This document shows positions 1 through 8,539 of a DNA stretch of 57,931 nt, piece after piece. Within the stretch, counting starts at the first letter, position 1. Each line of letters opens with the position of its first letter. The notes below the pieces were generated by a model. That model saw nothing but the letters and a program-made list of their open reading frames with translations, did not search any database and was not told the origin of the DNA. Source of the DNA: Tolypothrix sp. FACHB-123. Lineage in GTDB: Bacteria; Cyanobacteriota; Cyanobacteriia; Cyanobacteriales; Nostocaceae. Made by a program: the position numbers and the translations under genes. The stretch lies in NCBI RefSeq assembly GCF_014697075.1, contig NZ_JACJRE010000048.1:1-57931 (forward strand), in the 5' to 3' direction.

Positions 1-75
1 CGCTCGGCTTATGGATTTAGAAACTTTGAAAACTTCCGAATTAGATGCTTGTTAAACTGGCATTTTGATTGTTAG
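1..75 (+). CDS. C-terminal end of a transposase (partial, ISL3-like)
   Basis: The frame is open from the window edge to a TAG at 73-75 and encodes 24 residues containing GFRNFENFRIRCLL. A Gly-Phe-Arg-Asn-Phe-x-Asn-Phe-Arg-x-Arg tail is typical of the C-termini of ISL3-type DDE transposases in cyanobacteria; that family assignment comes from memory of the motif. The rest of the gene lies outside the window, so it cannot be said whether the element is intact. No convincing terminal inverted repeat was found just downstream. Confidence 0.55.
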   Translation, partial: RSAYGFRNFENFRIRCLLNWHFDC

Positions 76-203
76 TTTAGCATAACAAGTACTAAAGAAC
101 CGAAAATGTTTTCACATAAGCGGTTTAAATTCAATCAAAACACATTTAAAACCTTTGCAAATATTGAATTTGTAAATTTAAAATTCCAGGGATTGAGAAT
201 CTA

Positions 204-284
204 GTACGCGCTTCGGGGCATGGCAGTGCCACTGCCCCTACAATTAACGATAATCTGTACCTCAAAAACTGACAATCTGCTGTA
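204..284 (-). repeat. MITE-like palindromic element, TACAGCA type (truncated copy)
   Basis: Read on the minus strand, this copy starts TACAGCAGATTG (284 downward) and continues through GTAGGGGCAGTGGCACTGCC to GCGCGTAC. About 57 of 60 bases match the reverse complement of 7365-7427. The core is an imperfect palindrome. The distal end seen in the 7344-7448 copy is missing here, so this copy looks truncated. The element lies upstream of the response regulator at 351 and may contribute to its leader. Confidence 0.7.
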
Positions 285-350
285 AATATTCTATCTATTG
301 CCTGCTTTACTTTTTCACTAATAACTATTAATTTGCGGTCAGTAACCGCC

Positions 351-2834
351 ATGAAAATTCTATTAGTTGAAGATGATGAAATTATTGCGGAATCTCTAGC
401 TAAATCCTTGAGAAATCAGCATTATGCTGTTGATATTGCCAAGGATGGGCAAGAAGGTTGGGATTTAGCAGAGTTATTTACTTATGATTTAATTCTGCTG
501 GATGTGATGCTGCCTAAGCTGAACGGAATTAATTTCTGTCAGCGATTGCGTGCTAATGGTAATCAAACACCTGTGCTTTTATTAACTGCCCAAGACAATA
601 GCACAAATAAAATTATGGGTTTGGATGCTGGTGCAGATGATTATGTTGCCAAGCCCTTTGATTTTCAAGAATTGTTAGCGCGGGTTCGTGCTTTATTACG
701 TCGAGGTGGTTCGAGTTTACCGCCGCTATTGGAGTGGAAAAACCTTCAACTCGATCCCAGCACTTGTGAAGTTACCTGTGAGGGTAAATTATTGCACTTA
801 ACTCCTAAAGAATACGGTTTATTGGAACTATTTCTGCGCAATACTCACCGCATCTTTAGTTGTAGCGCTTTAATCGATCATTTGTGGTCTTTGGAAGAAC
901 CGCCAACAGATGATACAGTGCGATCGCACATGAAAGGGTTACGTCAAAAACTTAAAGCCGCAGGAGTTGCAGACGATCCCATTGAGACGGTTTATGGAAT
1001 TGGATATAAACTCAAGCCAGCAGCTAGAGAAACTTTAGCTAAGGGAAAATCCAAGTCTTCCCTGACTGACAATAATGGGCGACGGGAAAGCAAAGAGTCA
1101 CAGCCAACTCAGGAAAATCATGTAATACCCAAGTGGCTGCAACATTATACCCCCGATAATAATGGGAAAAAATCGCCAGCTACTGCGCAAAATCAGGTAA
1201 CAACGGGGATTAGTAAAGTTTGGCAAGAAGTATCGCAGACACTAGAAGAACGAGTAGCCACAATTGAGCAAGCTTCTACTATGTTAGAACAGGGTAAACT
1301 TTCTCAGGAAATGTGGTCAAAAGCGAAGATGGAGGCGCATAAGTTAGCCGGTTCTCTGGGAATGTTTGGTTCTGATGAAGGTTCGCGTTTAGCTAAAGAA
1401 CTAGAATTATTGTGGGAAAAGGGTACTAAGCTAAAATCACAGACAAAACAGCAAATTTCTCAATTGGTTGGGGCGTTGCGTCAACAATTGCAACAGTTAA
1501 ACTCTCAGTATCAGCAAGATTTACTTGCAGAAAATCAATTGGTGGATGAACTTCCTTTGCTGTTGATTGTCAACCAAGAGAGAGAATTAGCAACAGTATT
1601 GGCGACGGAAACTAATAGTTGGGCGATGCGATCGCAAATTGTTCCCGATGCGATCGCGGCTAGGGAATTCATGGCGGAAAATTCCCCTGATGTTGTCTTA
1701 CTCGATTTGAGTGCTAGCGACAGCACAGAAAATACTCTCGCTTTCCTCGCCGAACTCAACGCCCGTAATTCGCCAATTCCAGTCATAGTATTAACCGATA
1801 AAGACAGTTTACTCGACCGGGTGAAAGTCGCTCGTTTGGGTGGTAGCGGGATTTTACAAAAGCCCGTATCTCCCCACCAAGTGTTAGATACTGTGACGCA
1901 AATATTACAGCGTACTCGCTCTACCCAAGCTAAGGTGATGGTAGTAGACGACGATCCCCACATTTTAGCTGCACTCCAAACTTTACTGGTACCTTGGGGA
2001 TTAAAGGTTTACACCCTAGAGAATCCCCTGCGGTTTTTAGAAGCAATGGCAGTGGCACAACCCGACTTACTAATTTTAGATGTAGAATTACCGGAGGTAA
2101 GCGGTATAGAGTTATGCCAAGTTATTAGAAACGATCCGCAATGGAGTGGTTTGCCGATTTTGTTTCTCACAGCTCACAACGATACCAAAACCAGACATCA
2201 GGTGTTTCTTGCAGGTGCCGACGACTACATCAGCAAGCCGATTGTCGAACCAGAACTGATGACAAGGATATTGAATCGCCTAGAGCGATCGCGCTGGCTG
2301 CGTAATTTAGCCGAACTTGATAGCTTAACTTTAGTTGCTAATCGACGCAAATCTACAGACGATTTAAACCGCTATCTGCAATCGAGCGAACGCCACCAAC
2401 AACCATTTTGTTTCGCTATTTTAGAGCTAGACAACCTCAAAGAAATTAATCAAAAATACGGACATGCAATAGGCGATCGCGTTTTATCTCGACTCGGTGA
2501 ACTATTACGCCAGACATTTCACACTCAAGATGTAGTCGGGCGCTGGGGCGGTACAGAATTTGTTGTTGGGATGGCAGGTATGACTAAAACAGATGGCGAG
2601 CAACGGCTGTTAGAATTGCTCAAAAGCTTACGTCAAATAGAGTTCACTGCTACCAATGGCGAGAATTTCCATGTCTCCTTAAGTACAGCCGTTGTTGACT
2701 ATCCCCAAGACGGTGCCAATTTACAAGCACTCTATCAAGCGGCGGATGCAGTTCTAGAAAGGCAGAGGGCAGGGAGCAGGGGGGACAAGGGGGACAAGGG
2801 GGACAAGGGGGACAACTTGTACAGACGCGATTAA
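351..2834 (+). CDS. Hybrid response regulator: REC-wHTH-HPt-REC-REC-GGDEF(degenerate)
   Basis: This is an 827-residue multidomain signalling protein. The order is: an intact receiver (1-118, acidic EDD pocket, phospho-Asp about 51, KPF lysine); an OmpR-type winged helix (about 130-226, ending YGIGYKL); an HPt domain (about 290-385, EAHKLAGSLGMFG); a receiver-like domain whose acidic pair is lost (IVNQER) but which keeps LLDLSASD; an intact receiver (VVDDD, LILDVELP, KP); and a GGDEF-like domain with signature GGTEF. The Thr in the signature suggests no cyclase activity. ATG 351 was chosen over 333 because the receiver begins there. The kinase at 2942 follows on the same strand and is a plausible phosphodonor, but this is inferred only from proximity. 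The C-terminal GDK repeats come from a tandem DNA repeat. Confidence 0.88.
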   Translation: MKILLVEDDEIIAESLAKSLRNQHYAVDIAKDGQEGWDLAELFTYDLILLDVMLPKLNGINFCQRLRANGNQTPVLLLTAQDNSTNKIMGLDAGADDYVAKPFDFQELLARVRALLRRGGSSLPPLLEWKNLQLDPSTCEVTCEGKLLHLTPKEYGLLELFLRNTHRIFSCSALIDHLWSLEEPPTDDTVRSHMKGLRQKLKAAGVADDPIETVYGIGYKLKPAARETLAKGKSKSSLTDNNGRRESKESQPTQENHVIPKWLQHYTPDNNGKKSPATAQNQVTTGISKVWQEVSQTLEERVATIEQASTMLEQGKLSQEMWSKAKMEAHKLAGSLGMFGSDEGSRLAKELELLWEKGTKLKSQTKQQISQLVGALRQQLQQLNSQYQQDLLAENQLVDELPLLLIVNQERELATVLATETNSWAMRSQIVPDAIAAREFMAENSPDVVLLDLSASDSTENTLAFLAELNARNSPIPVIVLTDKDSLLDRVKVARLGGSGILQKPVSPHQVLDTVTQILQRTRSTQAKVMVVDDDPHILAALQTLLVPWGLKVYTLENPLRFLEAMAVAQPDLLILDVELPEVSGIELCQVIRNDPQWSGLPILFLTAHNDTKTRHQVFLAGADDYISKPIVEPELMTRILNRLERSRWLRNLAELDSLTLVANRRKSTDDLNRYLQSSERHQQPFCFAILELDNLKEINQKYGHAIGDRVLSRLGELLRQTFHTQDVVGRWGGTEFVVGMAGMTKTDGEQRLLELLKSLRQIEFTATNGENFHVSLSTAVVDYPQDGANLQALYQAADAVLERQRAGSRGDKGDKGDKGDNLYRRD
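2780..2815 (+). repeat. 9-bp tandem repeat, 4 copies of GGGGGACAA, inside a coding end
   Basis: There are four exact copies of GGGGGACAA. They are translated as Gly-Asp-Lys repeats at the end of the response regulator, immediately before its stop. The same unit type in the opposite orientation (CTTGTCCTC-like) occurs at 33298-33333, so this is one of the genome's short tandem repeat families rather than part of the protein fold. Confidence 0.9.
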
Positions 2835-2930
2835 TCGCGTCTCTACCCAATGCCCAATGACGCCAGTTGCTTCAACGCGGGAAACCCGCGCAACGCACTG
2901 GCTCCCCAATGCCCAATGCCCCATACTTAA
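2823..2930. repeat. Stack of three dispersed repeats in the spacer between two signalling genes
   Basis: Three repeat types are packed into about 107 bp. First, a perfect 20-bp palindrome spans 2823-2842 (AGACGCGATT and its complement) and contains the stop codon of the upstream gene. Second, CCCAATG heptamers lie at 2847-2859 and 2904-2921. Third, a REP-like stem-loop at 2862-2902 has outer arms GCCAGT/ACTGGC and inner stem CGCGGG-AAA-CCCGCG. Such palindromes are common between Nostoc genes. Here they sit inside what would otherwise be one transcription unit and could act as a processing or attenuation site. Confidence 0.8.
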
Positions 2931-2932
2931 TC

Positions 2933-2937
2933 GGAGG
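2933..2937 (+). promoter_or_regulatory. Shine-Dalgarno GGAGG deciding the start of the ethylene-receptor-like kinase
   Basis: GGAGG lies 5 bases upstream of ATG 2942. It supports that start over the in-frame ATG at 2867, which would add 25 residues translated from repeat DNA. Confidence 0.8.
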
Positions 2938-2941
2938 CTAC

Positions 2942-5900
2942 ATGTTGGAATTATTACACACATATCTCACTGCCAGCCCCTTTATCCCCCACGGGCATTG
3001 TTATCTGTGGAATTCAGGGCTGGTATGGTTACATGTATTATCTGATGCCCTAATTGCCCTGGCATATTATTCGATTCCTTTAACGTTGCTTTATTTCGTC
3101 TACAAGCGTAAAAGCTTGGCTTTTAAAGGCATATTACTGTTATTTAGCGCTTTTATAATCGCTTGTGGCACAACTCATCTCATGTCAATTTGGACACTGT
3201 GGCATCCAAATTATTGGGTAGCTGGTGTGATCAAAGCGATTACAGCAATCATTTCCGTTTACACAGCTTTCGTGCTAGTGAACTTATTGCCTAAAGTACT
3301 AGAAATGCCCACCACAAAGCAGTTAGCAGCAACTAACCAAGAACTGCAACAGCAAATTATTGAACGCCAACACATAGAATCAGAACTAAGGAATATAACA
3401 ACGCTAAAACGTGCAATTTTAAATAGTGCTAACTACACCATTATTTCCACTACGCCAGAAGGTATCATCCTCACGTTTAATAAAGCGGCGGAACGATGGC
3501 TAGGATATGCAGCTAGTGAGGTAATTGGGAAAACAACTCCAGCCATCATCCATGACAAAGATGAAATTGTCAAAGTCGCCCAAGAACTGTCTCAAGAATT
3601 GGGTGTGAATATTGAGCCAGGTTTTGAGGTATTTGTGGCGAAGGCGCGACGGGGAGAAATAGATGAGCGGGAATGGACTTACATCCGCAAAGACGGTTCG
3701 CGCTTTCCGGTGTTGCTATCAGTCACAGTTTTGCGTGATGCTGACAATCAGATTACAGGCTTTCTGGGCATTGGTAGCGATATTAGCAATCGCAAAGCAA
3801 CTGAAGAGGCTCTGCGCCAGAGCGAACATCGCTATGTTACCTTAGCCCAAGCCGCACCAGTAGGGATTTTCCTGACTGATGCCTCTGGACAATGTATATT
3901 TATGAATCAGCAAGCTTGTGAGATTATTGGAGCTAATGCAGAGGAGTTACTTGGAGAAGGCTGGATAAAATTTTTGCATTTTGAAGATCGTCAGCGCGTG
4001 ATAGAGCAATGGTATCAAAATGCACAGCAAAATCTCCCTTATAAATCCGAGCATCGTTTTCGTAATCCTCAAGGCAAAACCACTTGGGTGTTAGCTCAGG
4101 CAGTAGCGGAACATGGCAGTTTAGGAGAAGTTACAGGCTTTATTGGTACCATCACAGATATTAGCGATCGCGCTTTAGCAGAAGCCGCACTCAACCAAAG
4201 CGAAGCCACTCTCCGCAGTTTCTTTGATAGTGCGCCGATGCTGATGGGAGTTGTGGAGGTGCTAGATAATGATATTCTCCATATTTCTGATAATGCCACC
4301 GCCGCCAAATTTTATGGAATGACACCAGCGACAATGCAAAATCGCCGAGCTAGCGATATGGGTGCGCCACAAGATTATATTAACCAGTGGATTGAAAATT
4401 ATCGCGCCGCCGAACGCCGTGATGCGCCAGTTCGCTTTGAATATGCTCACGAAACACCTACGGAAACAAAATGGTTATTGGCGACAGTTTCCGCAATTAA
4501 AAGTGATCGCAATCGGCGTCAGCGATTTTGTTATGTAGTCGAAGATATTAGCGATCGACAACAAGCTGAAGAAGAACTGCGTTACCTCAGCCAAGCTTTA
4601 GAATGTGCAGTTGAGGGTATTTCCCAGTTAGATACTCAAGGACGTTATCTCAAGATAAATCCCGCCTACGCTAACACTGTTGGTTATCAACCAGAAGATA
4701 TGATTGGTATGGAATGGGTGTTAACTGTTCACCCAGAAGATTTAGAAAAATTGAATGCAGCCTATCAATTTATGCTCACCAACGGCAAAGTGGAAGTAGA
4801 AGCCAGAGGTGTGCGTAAAGATAAATCGATTTTTGATAAGCAAGTGGTGATGGTGAAAGCTTTCAACCGCCAGCGTCAATTCATTGGGCATTATTGCTTT
4901 ATGAAAGATATCAGCGATCGCCGGGAAATTGAACGCCTCAAAGATGAATTTGTTTCCGTCGTCAGTCACGAATTGCGCACACCGCTAACTTCCATTGCTG
5001 GCGCTTTAGATTTATTAGCCGGTGGCGTTCTTCAAGCCGAACCAGAAGAAGCGCAAAGAATGTTAGATATTGCGGCTAGTAATACAGAACGCTTGGTGCG
5101 TCTAATTAACGACATCTTAGATATCGAGCGCATCGAGTCAGGTAAAGTGCAAATGACTCAGGAACTGTGCGACGCTGGCGAGTTAATGACGCAATCCATC
5201 GAAACTGTCGAAGAAATGGCAGAACAAGCTGGAGTAATATTATCAGTTTCGCCTGTATATGCACCAGTTTGGGCTGATCCTGACCGGATAATTCAAGTTT
5301 TCACCAACTTACTCAGCAATGCAATTAAATTTTCCTTGCCAGCTGCAACGATTTGGCTAAGTGCCGAAATTGTAGCAGAAAAAATCCAATTCCAAGTTAA
5401 AGACCAAGGTCGAGGTATCCCCCCAGAGAAACTAGAATCTATCTTTGAACGCTTTGGACAAGTTGACGCTTCCGACTCGCGCCAAAAGGGGGGAACAGGG
5501 TTAGGGTTAGCAATTTGTCGCAGTATTTTGCAACATCATCAAGGCCAAATCTGGGTGGAAAGTACCTTAGGCGAAGGTAGTACTTTCTTCTTTACGCTGC
5601 CCATTCTTTCAGAGGCAAAAACTAGAGAAAAAGACAGAGAAAATCTGGAAAATACTGCCCTATCTTTGTTAATCGCCACTTCTCCCCATTCCCCTTTAGT
5701 ACTAGAGTGCGATGACGATCCTGGCGTGCGGATTGTCGTGCAAACCATGCTAGAACGCCAAGGTTATCGCGTCATAGTCGCCGCATCCGGACAAGAAGCT
5801 GTCGAGCAAGCCAAGTTATACCATCCCGATGCGATTATTCTCAACTTAATGATGCCAGGAATGGATGGTTGGGAAACCTTGGCAATTCTGAAACAGCAGC

Positions 5901-6463
5901 CACACACCCAAAATATCCCCGTGATCATTCTGAGTGGTTTGTTACCCGATGCGAATAAAATTTTGCCCCACAGTATTAGCGATTGGATTGTCAAACCACC
6001 CAATCCGAAGCTGTTGTGTAATGCCTTAGAAAAAGCTACAGTAGCCCAAAATCAAGGTATTAAAGTATTAATTATCGAAGATGACCTCGATTTAGCCCAG
6101 GTACTGATAGCTTTATTCAATCGTCACGGTATTACTACCTTTTACGCCCAAACAGGCAAAGAAGCAATCCAAATTAGTCAGAACATTTTACCTGACTTAT
6201 TGGTACTGGATTTAGGATTGCCAGAAAACGACGGTTTTGCGGTAGTTGATTGGCTGCGTCAACATCAACGTTTGTGTCAAATACCCTTAGTTGTCTACAC
6301 AGCCCGTGATTTAGATGAGAGCGATCGCGATCGCTTAAAGTTAGGACAAACCCTATTCTTTACTAAAGGACGGATTACTCCCCAAGAATTTGAACAGCGA
6401 GTCATAAATTTACTCAACCGCATGATTGGCGATCGCAGCGAAGTCAGCCAGAACTCAATATAA
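2942..6463 (+). CDS. Hybrid histidine kinase with ethylene-receptor-type transmembrane sensor, four PAS domains, two receivers
   Basis: A 1173-residue membrane kinase. Residues 20-125 form three hydrophobic segments closely resembling the N-terminus of plant ETR1. D35, Y42, I45, P46, I72, C75 and H79 match the order and spacing of ETR1 D25, Y32, I35, P36, I62, C65 and H69, where Cys and His bind the copper cofactor. A coiled linker and four PAS domains (about 150-690) follow, then HisKA (VVSHELRTP), HATPase (N box NLLSNAIKF, DQGRGIPP, GGTGLGLAI) and two C-terminal receivers. The first receiver has Asn at the phosphoacceptor position (IILNLMMPGMDG); the second is intact (LVLDLGLPENDG). Unlike cyanobacterial SynEtr1, no bilin-binding GAF domain is seen. 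Ethylene binding is inferred, not shown. Confidence 0.9.
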   Translation: MLELLHTYLTASPFIPHGHCYLWNSGLVWLHVLSDALIALAYYSIPLTLLYFVYKRKSLAFKGILLLFSAFIIACGTTHLMSIWTLWHPNYWVAGVIKAITAIISVYTAFVLVNLLPKVLEMPTTKQLAATNQELQQQIIERQHIESELRNITTLKRAILNSANYTIISTTPEGIILTFNKAAERWLGYAASEVIGKTTPAIIHDKDEIVKVAQELSQELGVNIEPGFEVFVAKARRGEIDEREWTYIRKDGSRFPVLLSVTVLRDADNQITGFLGIGSDISNRKATEEALRQSEHRYVTLAQAAPVGIFLTDASGQCIFMNQQACEIIGANAEELLGEGWIKFLHFEDRQRVIEQWYQNAQQNLPYKSEHRFRNPQGKTTWVLAQAVAEHGSLGEVTGFIGTITDISDRALAEAALNQSEATLRSFFDSAPMLMGVVEVLDNDILHISDNATAAKFYGMTPATMQNRRASDMGAPQDYINQWIENYRAAERRDAPVRFEYAHETPTETKWLLATVSAIKSDRNRRQRFCYVVEDISDRQQAEEELRYLSQALECAVEGISQLDTQGRYLKINPAYANTVGYQPEDMIGMEWVLTVHPEDLEKLNAAYQFMLTNGKVEVEARGVRKDKSIFDKQVVMVKAFNRQRQFIGHYCFMKDISDRREIERLKDEFVSVVSHELRTPLTSIAGALDLLAGGVLQAEPEEAQRMLDIAASNTERLVRLINDILDIERIESGKVQMTQELCDAGELMTQSIETVEEMAEQAGVILSVSPVYAPVWADPDRIIQVFTNLLSNAIKFSLPAATIWLSAEIVAEKIQFQVKDQGRGIPPEKLESIFERFGQVDASDSRQKGGTGLGLAICRSILQHHQGQIWVESTLGEGSTFFFTLPILSEAKTREKDRENLENTALSLLIATSPHSPLVLECDDDPGVRIVVQTMLERQGYRVIVAASGQEAVEQAKLYHPDAIILNLMMPGMDGWETLAILKQQPHTQNIPVIILSGLLPDANKILPHSISDWIVKPPNPKLLCNALEKATVAQNQGIKVLIIEDDLDLAQVLIALFNRHGITTFYAQTGKEAIQISQNILPDLLVLDLGLPENDGFAVVDWLRQHQRLCQIPLVVYTARDLDESDRDRLKLGQTLFFTKGRITPQEFEQRVINLLNRMIGDRSEVSQNSI

Positions 6464-6490
6464 TTACTGGTGCTTTTACTCCAGACATGT

Positions 6491-7300
6491 ATGACAGATA
6501 ACATTCTGCGTGATTTACCGCCTGAGTTTGCACCATTGCGATCGCTCCTAGAAACAAACTTATTACCTTACATCAAAATTATTACTGATGAAGTTGGATA
6601 CTTAGATTCTGCTGAGGACACAGATCCATTAGAACCTTGGCAAAGTAAAATTGGCGGTCATCCCTATCTTCCCAAAGATACAAGCTATCCTGTCGATGGC
6701 GAAACTGGTGAGATGATGATGTTTTTAATGCAGGTAAACTGCGCCGATTTACCAATAATTGACGGATTTGCTCTGCCTCGACAGGGAATTTTACAATTTT
6801 ACTCCGGCTTAAATGTCCCTATGTGTGAGCTTAGTCCAGAACAACACCACATCCTCTATTTCCCAGAAATCTCCCAAGATAAAAATAACTTAGTCACTGA
6901 CTTTAGCTTCTTAGCCAGTACCAGCGAGCAATTAGAATGGTATAGAGATATTTATGCTTTAAGATTTGTCTTACAGCAGGATGTGTTTTGGCAAGCTCGC
7001 TCTTTATACGATTCCCTGAATATTCCTGAAGAACTCACAGCACTCAGTCGGGAATTTGATGAATGGATTTGGAACTATGAACAGGAAAACAACCTTGTAG
7101 AACAACGTGGTAATAAGTTAGGCGGGTATGTAGAGCTGCATTCTTACGTTGACGAAACCATCGAAGGCGCAAAGGGAAGATTACTGTTAGAACTTAATCA
7201 CCCCTCTGAGGTTGATGACAACTTCTACTTTTTTGTGGAAGACTGTGATTTAATCAACTTGGATTTTAGCAAAGTTGAATCTTATTTCTTTCGTCAATAA
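6491..7300 (+). CDS. DUF1963 / YwqG-family protein
   Basis: A soluble 269-residue protein resembling the YwqG (DUF1963) family. Supporting segments are SKIGGHPYLP, FLMQVNCADLP, GILQFYSG and the C-terminal GGYVELHSYVDE and LLLELNH region, which follow the order seen in that family. The biochemical role of the family is unknown. A GTG at 6470 is in frame, but ATG 6491 gives a normal family N-terminus. It begins 27 bp after the hybrid kinase stop and is probably read with it; no functional link to the kinase is known. Confidence 0.78.
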   Translation: MTDNILRDLPPEFAPLRSLLETNLLPYIKIITDEVGYLDSAEDTDPLEPWQSKIGGHPYLPKDTSYPVDGETGEMMMFLMQVNCADLPIIDGFALPRQGILQFYSGLNVPMCELSPEQHHILYFPEISQDKNNLVTDFSFLASTSEQLEWYRDIYALRFVLQQDVFWQARSLYDSLNIPEELTALSREFDEWIWNYEQENNLVEQRGNKLGGYVELHSYVDETIEGAKGRLLLELNHPSEVDDNFYFFVEDCDLINLDFSKVESYFFRQ

Positions 7301-7343
7301 GAGATTGATAAGACTCATCTTTTTTGATTCCCTGTTCCCTACA

Positions 7344-7448
7344 TACAGCAGATTGCCAGTGGGTGAGGTACTGATTATCGTTGATTGTAGGGGCACTGGC
7401 ACTGCCATGCCCCGAAGCGCGTACCTCATTTACCCCAAATATGCTGTA
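7344..7448. repeat. MITE-like palindromic element, TACAGCA termini (complete copy)
   Basis: A 105-bp element with ends TACAGCAGATT (7344) and AAATATGCTGTA (7448), giving 7-bp terminal inverted repeats beginning TA. The core GTAGGGGCACTGGCACTGCC reads as an imperfect palindrome. The 7365-7427 part is the near-identical reverse complement of 204-263, and a diverged third copy lies at 19145-19225. It carries no coding capacity and would need an outside transposase to move. Confidence 0.72.
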
Positions 7449-7526
7449 ATTCATCAACCCCAATCAAGGCAAGAGTCTCAGCTGTGCAGTTTTTGGAATA
7501 ATTCATTCTTTCTAGGCAAATTTTCC

Positions 7527-7901
7527 ATGACTACAAAACGGATTCTTATTATTGATGATGAATATGATATCAGGGCAGTAGCTGAACTCGCCTTGAAAAC
7601 AGTAGGTGCTTGGCAAGTTTCTACCGCTGCTTCTGGTAGTGAAGGAATCGCCAAAGCAGTTGCCGAACAGCCAGATGCTATCCTCTTAGATGTGATGATG
7701 CCTGATATGGATGGGATCGCTACCTTTCAAGCCTTACAAGCCCATCCACTCACCCAGTCAATACCCGTGATTTTGCTGACGGCGAAAGCTCAAGCCACGG
7801 AAAAACGGCGATTTGCAGAACTCGCAGTTAAAGCCATCATCACCAAGCCTTTTAAAGCGATGAAATTACCTGCGCAAATCGCTGCGGCGCTCAACTGGTA
7901 G
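7527..7901 (+). CDS. Single-domain response regulator (CheY-like)
   Basis: A 124-residue stand-alone receiver. It has the acidic pocket IIDDE, the phosphoacceptor Asp in AILLDVMMPDMDG, the switch Thr in LLTAKA and the conserved Lys in TKPFKAMKL. The frame is open upstream to 7275 only through the repeat element, so ATG 7527 is the better start. It may receive phosphate from, or compete with the receivers of, the hybrid kinase upstream, but the repeat element separates them and it may have its own promoter. Confidence 0.88.
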   Translation: MTTKRILIIDDEYDIRAVAELALKTVGAWQVSTAASGSEGIAKAVAEQPDAILLDVMMPDMDGIATFQALQAHPLTQSIPVILLTAKAQATEKRRFAELAVKAIITKPFKAMKLPAQIAAALNW

Positions 7902-8098
7902 CTAAGAAAAATTCTTGGCTAATTTCTTTTCATCTGCACAATTTCTGCATTTTTGAGTTTTACAGTTAAAGGCAAGTAGGAAACCACCAACTTGATAACA
8001 CCTAAATCCAGGGTGGAGTACAAATTCACCTCCACCTTACTTCCTCCCCTTAAACGAGTTGGTTAGATTGATTTGCTGTAACTCATTGGTGCAATTGT

Positions 8099-8539
8099 AT
8101 GCAAGACTTAGAACTATTTCACTTCCATCTTGAAAGAGCAATCTACATCTTAAATTTCCAAGATAAAAAATTGGCAGAATGTTGGGTAACTCAGTTACAC
8201 AGCAGCATGGGTTTGCAATATACAGAGTCTTTTTTAACAGCAGCAGTCCTCGAATTATCTCTTACCAATTTAGATACATTTCATTGGATTTTAGATAATT
8301 TATCTGGTTGGAAGCCCTACGCTAATTTGTTAGCAGAAGTTAGGAGATTTGTCCTCAAAAAACTCATTCAAAAAGGCTTTATTCCTAGCCAAGAATTTAG
8401 TTTTGATGCAGAAGGTAAGATTCTGCTTCATGAAAGTACAAAAGCTATCGTCATGGAAAATACTTCCGAGTCCGATAGACTCTTAATCGAAAAAGTTTTA
8501 GTCACTCCTGCTCAAGTTCTTTCACTCACAACAAAATGA
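8099..8539 (+). CDS. Conserved hypothetical protein, paired with a nitrogenase-associated family protein
   Basis: A soluble, helical 146-residue protein of no family I recognise, with no signal peptide or membrane segment. Its stop overlaps the start of the next gene by 4 bp (ATGA), so the two are almost certainly translated together. A hairpin with arms GGTGGAG/CTCCACC lies about 65 bp upstream. Function is unknown; the only clue is the partner, which belongs to the Mo-dependent nitrogenase C-terminus family. Confidence 0.7.
   Translation: MQDLELFHFHLERAIYILNFQDKKLAECWVTQLHSSMGLQYTESFLTAAVLELSLTNLDTFHWILDNLSGWKPYANLLAEVRRFVLKKLIQKGFIPSQEFSFDAEGKILLHESTKAIVMENTSESDRLLIEKVLVTPAQVLSLTTK

Noticed and set aside
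7302-7526. N-terminal extension of the CheY-like protein
   Set aside because: The extension is translated repeat-element DNA; the receiver starts at 7527.
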